Positions 60,277 through 64,000 of a stretch of DNA of 64,000 nucleotides are shown one piece after another. This stretch comes from JAICLK01 sp963742655 (GTDB lineage: Bacteria > Patescibacteriota > Saccharimonadia > Saccharimonadales > UBA4665), in NCBI GenBank assembly GCA_963742655.1, contig CAVUMM010000005.1, positions 310,001 to 374,000 of the forward strand, given 5' to 3'. The notes under the pieces are model-generated. The model worked only from the letters and a program-made list of their open reading frames with translations, was not told the origin of the DNA and searched no databases. The translations under genes and the position numbers were made by a program. The first letter of the stretch is position 1. The number at the start of each line of letters is the position of its first letter.

Positions 60277-63264
60277 CTACGGGTAGAAGAAGGGGTGAGT
60301 GGTGCTGCGGACGTCGTAGCCTGCTATGAAATCGGTGACGCTTTCGGAATTGCTGCCGAAGCTGGCCCAGGACGTGTCGGTGCCGTTGATGGTTGCCTTT
60401 GCCTGCCAGTGATAGGGCAGGGTGTTGGTTTTGCCGGTCACGCTTAGGCCGTCCTTTTGATAGGTGGTAGGTATTTTGTTCGCCCAGGAGCTGCTGTTGA
60501 GCGTGGAATAGTTGGGGGTGAGTTCCCACCAATTGCTGTACCAGCGGCCGGCTACCGGACGGCCGCCTGTTACGTAGTATTTGCCGCCGCCAAAATAGCC
60601 GCCGGCACTTCGCCGGGCTTCCGGCGGACCGCCGGTTGCGGTAACGGTGGTCCAGGTGGTGGTTGATATTTTAAAGTTATACAGGTTACTGTTGACGACG
60701 CTGCCGTTGTAGCCGCCAAAGCCCCAAAGGTAGCCTTGGCTGGTATCAATGGCCAGGGCTAAACCGCGCGACGCGGTGATGCTGCCGGTGACTGAAGGAG
60801 CGGACCAAGATACGCTGGCGCCGGAAACGTCTAAAATGGACAGTGTGCCGTTATAGGTGGTATCGCCTTGATTGGTGCAGCCCCCTGCGATATATAATTT
60901 GTGGTTCGTGTCATCCATAGCAAAGCCTCCTTGCCAGACAGCAGTCGGTGGGCTTGCGGGCGTTTGGCTAGACCAGGAGCCATTAGTGGTGGACAAATCC
61001 AATATGTACACGGTGGCGTTAGATAGGAGCGCCGTGGCGTTCTTACCGCCCCAGACCACCATACGGGTACGGGCCGAGTCAAACGCGCCATGGCACATGA
61101 ACCGGGCGGGCGCGGCGGTGCCGCTGGGTCCCAGACGGCGGGCCTTGTAGTTGCCATACGTGTCGGGCCTGATTTCCCAGACCTCATTACAGACCTGTGC
61201 TGTCCCTACCAAACCGCCGTACATTATTATCCGGTCGTTTACAGAATCGTACACGAACAGCGCGCCTTCGTGGGGCGGGATGCCCAGCCAGCCGGCTGCG
61301 GCGTATCTCAGTGCGTTAGCTGTCCAGTCGTAGGACCAAAGCTGATTGCAGTGGTCGCCACGTGTGATGGTCGTATCATCATCTATGGTTGAATACCCCG
61401 CACCAACAATCGCCGTGCTGCGAGTGGTATCGACACAGAAGGCTATTCCGTCGCGCCCGCGGTAATCATCGATGACATTCAGGCCGTACATCGGAGCGGT
61501 GCCAGAGGAGTAACCCATGTCAAAAGCATAGATATATTTATCAGTGGAGTCGTAACCGTTGATGGCCCAGGATACGATAATTCTGCGGTTGGTATCCACG
61601 GCGGCGCAGCCGCTCGACATCGGGAAGAAACCGTAATTGGTACTGGAAGTGGCGCGGATGGTAGTATAGGATTCCGAGCCGGAGGTGAGGTTGATTCTTA
61701 TGATGTCGTTGAAGTTGGTTGCGACGGTTCCCTGCCAGCCGCCAAATACGAACATGCGCTGGCCAACTACATCGTAGCCGCAACAAGCCAGCTCGCGTCC
61801 GGACGGCGGACTCGCGGGCGTGATGGTAGTCCAGGTAACGGTACTGCCGCCGGTGAAGGCGCACGCTCTCAGATCGTTAAGATACGTGGTGCCGTCGTAA
61901 CCGCCGAACATGACAGCCCGGTCATTAAGGGAATCATAAATGATACAGGTACCGGAGCGCGCGGTCGGCGCGCTGGTCTGGGTGATTGTAGCCCAGGTGA
62001 GGGAAGAGGGTACAGCTCCGCTGAGATCAAGAGATATTTTGTACATATCGTTAGCGCGCGGCCCGGCTTGCGTCCAGCCGCCCCACATATAAACATCGAA
62101 GGTGGTTGTGTGCGGGCTGCCGGTTGGCCGGGCGAACATGTGAAATGTGGTGTAGTCGCGCGCGGACGGCGCGTTAGTCTGGGTGACGCTCGTCCAGACT
62201 TCCGAACCGCGGGTGCTACAATCTAAGATATTCAGATCATTGACGCCGTTGCCGGAACTGTTGGCACCACCAAAATACAGGAACCAGGCTTTGGTGTTGG
62301 TAGAATTGCATATCATGACGCTGGCGCCGAGATTTTTTACCTGAGGTGCGGTACCGGTCGGCGACAACAGGTGCCATCGTGAATAGGCGCCGTCTGCGGA
62401 AAGTTCCCATAAGTCGTTGTAGCGGGTGGCGCCGTCGTAACCGCCGATAGTTATGTAGCGATTGTTCACCGAATCATATCCCATTACGGCGCCGCGCCTG
62501 GAGGTGGGTAGGGCTTGCTCGCGCAGAGCACGGGATTGAGTGGTGACATCGGCAGAATTGGCGAGTGACGTGCCAACCGGTTTGGCTTCTTCGCTGACTG
62601 CCGTGTTGTATGCCGGGGCTTTGCTGTAAACGTCGGTCTCTAGATATAACGGCGTGGTGATGGCGTCGGTGCTTACGACACTATTTTCGCCAATGGCCAC
62701 GAGCGCATAGTCGTTCAGCGTGCCCGATAGCACGCCGCCGTACTGGCCGTTTGGTGACACGGAACCGGGATTTGAACCGCTCCATTCCGTTATCGGCGAA
62801 TTTATATACGTGTTTATTGTATTGACTTCAAATGCGACCGTTTTGCTTGAACCGCTCGTATTTTTAATAGCCAAATCGATTGCCATCCTGTCAGTAGCGG
62901 ACCCGGCGGTGAAAGCAAATGCGGAGCAAGTACAGGTAATACTGGCCGACGATGCGGTAACGAAGGGCGATTGCGTGCCGGTCTGTTGCACGGTACCGGA
63001 TGAATTAACACGATACGGCGTTATCGCAAATTGGATACTAACGTTGGTGGTAGTGATTTTAAACGTAGCTGCAATTGCTTGTGTGCCCCAAGAAGTGCTG
63101 GATGGAATGTTTTCGGCTGTGATGTAGCTTAAGGTGATTGTACTGCTTGCGTTTACGGTTTGGGAATTGGTGGCTGCTCCTGTCGATGGAAAGGCGCTGG
63201 GTGTGGCCAGGATTTTCGCCACGGATTCGGAATTGTAGTTCATCAGATAATATTTGGATGACAT
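60277..63264 (-). CDS. large Kelch-repeat protein, phage-fibre-like N-terminus
   Basis: 995 residues. The first 230 resemble head/tail-associated beta proteins (SSTSWGTQAIAATFKITTTN; repeats rich in Ser/Thr). Residues about 250-880 contain at least eight Kelch-type repeats, each with YDSxxDRxxxFGGYDG and a following W (for example GYDSVNNRYITIGGYDGATR), which would fold into beta propellers. No signal peptide. GGAGGA precedes the ATG, which directly follows the stop of the upstream gene. Probably a virion fibre or a glycan-binding surface protein. Confidence 0.72.
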   Translation of the reverse strand: MSSKYYLMNYNSESVAKILATPSAFPSTGAATNSQTVNASSTITLSYITAENIPSSTSWGTQAIAATFKITTTNVSIQFAITPYRVNSSGTVQQTGTQSPFVTASSASITCTCSAFAFTAGSATDRMAIDLAIKNTSGSSKTVAFEVNTINTYINSPITEWSGSNPGSVSPNGQYGGVLSGTLNDYALVAIGENSVVSTDAITTPLYLETDVYSKAPAYNTAVSEEAKPVGTSLANSADVTTQSRALREQALPTSRRGAVMGYDSVNNRYITIGGYDGATRYNDLWELSADGAYSRWHLLSPTGTAPQVKNLGASVMICNSTNTKAWFLYFGGANSSGNGVNDLNILDCSTRGSEVWTSVTQTNAPSARDYTTFHMFARPTGSPHTTTFDVYMWGGWTQAGPRANDMYKISLDLSGAVPSSLTWATITQTSAPTARSGTCIIYDSLNDRAVMFGGYDGTTYLNDLRACAFTGGSTVTWTTITPASPPSGRELACCGYDVVGQRMFVFGGWQGTVATNFNDIIRINLTSGSESYTTIRATSSTNYGFFPMSSGCAAVDTNRRIIVSWAINGYDSTDKYIYAFDMGYSSGTAPMYGLNVIDDYRGRDGIAFCVDTTRSTAIVGAGYSTIDDDTTITRGDHCNQLWSYDWTANALRYAAAGWLGIPPHEGALFVYDSVNDRIIMYGGLVGTAQVCNEVWEIRPDTYGNYKARRLGPSGTAAPARFMCHGAFDSARTRMVVWGGKNATALLSNATVYILDLSTTNGSWSSQTPASPPTAVWQGGFAMDDTNHKLYIAGGCTNQGDTTYNGTLSILDVSGASVSWSAPSVTGSITASRGLALAIDTSQGYLWGFGGYNGSVVNSNLYNFKISTTTWTTVTATGGPPEARRSAGGYFGGGKYYVTGGRPVAGRWYSNWWELTPNYSTLNSSSWANKIPTTYQKDGLSVTGKTNTLPYHWQAKATINGTDTSWASFGSNSESVTDFIAGYDVRSTTHPFFYP

Positions 63265-63630
63265 CTATGCTCCTCCTCTCGCCGGCGGTTGGGCGGGCGC
63301 AGGTTGCCACAGCCAGCCCTCGCCGGAATCTCTCATCGCCTCAGCCTGCAACTTTTCAAGGGTTTTATTGTCAGTCCGTTTGCCGCGTTTGATATGCCCG
63401 TGCAGCTTAGATTCATCATCACCTTGCGTCAGTTGCAATACTTCATCTAGTCCGTAAAAATCATTTCCCGATGCAATTCGGCGCAAAGGTACGTCGCTAT
63501 CCGGATCTGCAATATACAGCATTACCACCTGCACATCGTCGTCCGGGCAGTTCACCCAATCATCATAGCTCCGTCCGGTGGCAGAGTTGTTGCTATACCA
63601 AATCTTAAAACCAAGAACTATGTTTACCAT
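63265..63630 (-). CDS. hypothetical protein upstream of the Kelch gene
   Basis: 121 residues, no family recognised. The first half is beta-rich (VNIVLGFKIWYSNNSATGRS, VQVVMLYIADPDSD), the second half charged and helical (KRGKRTDNKTLEKLQAEAMR), ending in a Pro/Ala tail. Six bp after the previous gene and adjacent to the Kelch gene, so one operon. Confidence 0.62.
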   Translation of the reverse strand: MVNIVLGFKIWYSNNSATGRSYDDWVNCPDDDVQVVMLYIADPDSDVPLRRIASGNDFYGLDEVLQLTQGDDESKLHGHIKRGKRTDNKTLEKLQAEAMRDSGEGWLWQPAPAQPPARGGA

Positions 63631-63636
63631 TACCGG

Positions 63637-64000
63637 CTAAAATCCTCTGATAAGCGATACGACATTCCACCTGCTGGTTGAGCCGTTGTAAACCAGGCCG
63701 ATGTAATCGGTTAAGCTGCCACCGCTGCTAAGTGTGAGGGCGTTTATGTCAGTTCCTAACGAATAACTTTTGCTGCTCCCGGTGGTAAGCGTAAGGGTGG
63801 CTGCCGAGCTCGGCTGCGTAACGCGAAGCAGCAGCTTTTGGCCGTCGACCGGTGAACCGGAGTCTGCGGCTAAGGTACGGTTTGTGGTGAGAGTGACTGT
63901 GGCCACGTCGCCGTTATCGCTGTTGATCGTGATGGTGGCGGCGTCAGTCAAGGCCATGACGCGCGGCGCGACAGAGACCGCAGCCCACGTGCCGGCGCCG
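63637..64000 (-). CDS. phage tail/fibre-like protein, partial (5' end outside the window)
   Basis: At least 120 residues. The frame stays open to the right edge and reads GTWAAVSVAPRVMALTDAAT, then TLTTNRTLAADSG and GQKLLLRVTQ, ending YNGSTSRWNVVSLIRGF. This pattern (GPRV-ALTDAATI...NRTL...DGQ...W) is common at the C-termini of phage tail or minor structural proteins. The ATG at 63957 is internal, not the start. It heads the Kelch operon as visible here. Confidence 0.6.
   Translation of the reverse strand, partial: GAGTWAAVSVAPRVMALTDAATITINSDNGDVATVTLTTNRTLAADSGSPVDGQKLLLRVTQPSSAATLTLTTGSSKSYSLGTDINALTLSSGGSLTDYIGLVYNGSTSRWNVVSLIRGF

Noticed and set aside
1..64000. CRISPR arrays, tRNA or rRNA genes
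   Set aside because: No regularly spaced direct repeats of 25-40 bp and no recognisable tRNA cloverleaf or rRNA sequence were found by eye; a tRNAscan or CRISPR search was not possible here.

Overview
The window reads as one stretch of a small-genome, candidate-phyla-radiation (Patescibacteria) chromosome, most likely Candidatus Saccharibacteria (TM7). This is inferred from several points together: many orphan proteins, tightly packed or 4-bp-overlapping genes, an archaeal-length aspartyl-tRNA synthetase, secreted DUF5648/lysozyme-like and Ig-like surface proteins, and many promoters whose -10 box lies 5-7 nt before the start codon. TGA, TAG and TAA all act as stops, so the TGA=Gly code of SR1/Gracilibacteria is excluded. 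No rRNA, tRNA, CRISPR array or transposase was seen. Base composition varies: roughly 1-15 kb is AT-rich, while 16.3-17.1 kb and 53.0-55.3 kb are clearly GC-rich.

Layout. 0.25-13.4 kb: a surface-polysaccharide locus with GT4 and GT2 glycosyltransferases, an ABC exporter (Wzm/Wzt), two methyltransferases, a large GT2-GT4 fusion, two more GT2 enzymes and a GT-C membrane enzyme. 13.6-16.0 kb: an anchored Ser/Thr-rich protein and a secreted lysozyme-like protein with five DUF5648 repeats. 16.0-17.5 kb: a GC-rich decayed CHAP gene next to the stump of a DUF7657-like membrane protein. 17.6-24.9 kb: a frameshifted epimerase, a GT4, rmlBCDA for dTDP-rhamnose, a Nudix hydrolase with a 41-codon leader gene, and an endonuclease/exonuclease/phosphatase-family enzyme. 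24.9-36.6 kb: sugar-nucleotide supply (nucleotidyltransferase, two phosphohexomutases, UDP-glucose dehydrogenase, GalE, a Gfo/Idh oxidoreductase), a lipid-linked GT2 and a large secreted propeller/Ig-like protein. 36.7-40.2 kb: DUF1232 and three orphan genes, one with a caspase-like His/Cys pattern. 40.2-45.5 kb: the initiating sugar-phosphate transferase, a GT4, an O-antigen-ligase-family protein and GtrA. 45.5-52.8 kb: a LexA-type DNA-binding protein, a cobalamin-type riboswitch controlling an orphan gene, a zinc ribbon, NadD, an unannotated promoter with a 30-codon ORF, a DsbA-like thioredoxin and a helical orphan. 53-60.2 kb: TPM/LemA, a CBS-domain CorC-like protein, AspS and two toxin-antitoxin modules. 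60.2-64 kb: a Kelch protein with two phage-structure-like neighbours running off the right edge.

How it fits together: the phosphohexomutases, RmlA, GalE and Ugd supply activated sugars. The WbaP-type enzyme would start the chain on undecaprenyl phosphate, the GTs would extend it, and Wzm/Wzt would export it. A methyltransferase followed by a coiled coil and a basic tail, adjacent to a Wzt that has the substrate-binding C-domain, suggests methyl capping and length control as in WbdD systems. GtrA with the GT2 having C-terminal membrane helices could decorate polymers outside the membrane.

Themes worth attention: (1) repeated leaderless promoter architecture; (2) a cobalamin-type riboswitch with the ribosome-binding site in a hairpin; (3) frameshifts that are nearly all single extra bases, suggesting either sequence errors or recent decay; (4) a VIPAKAGIQ-type repeat in three places, once in frame inside the ligase; (5) GC-rich segments that look imported. 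All family calls come from reading the sequence; no searches were run.
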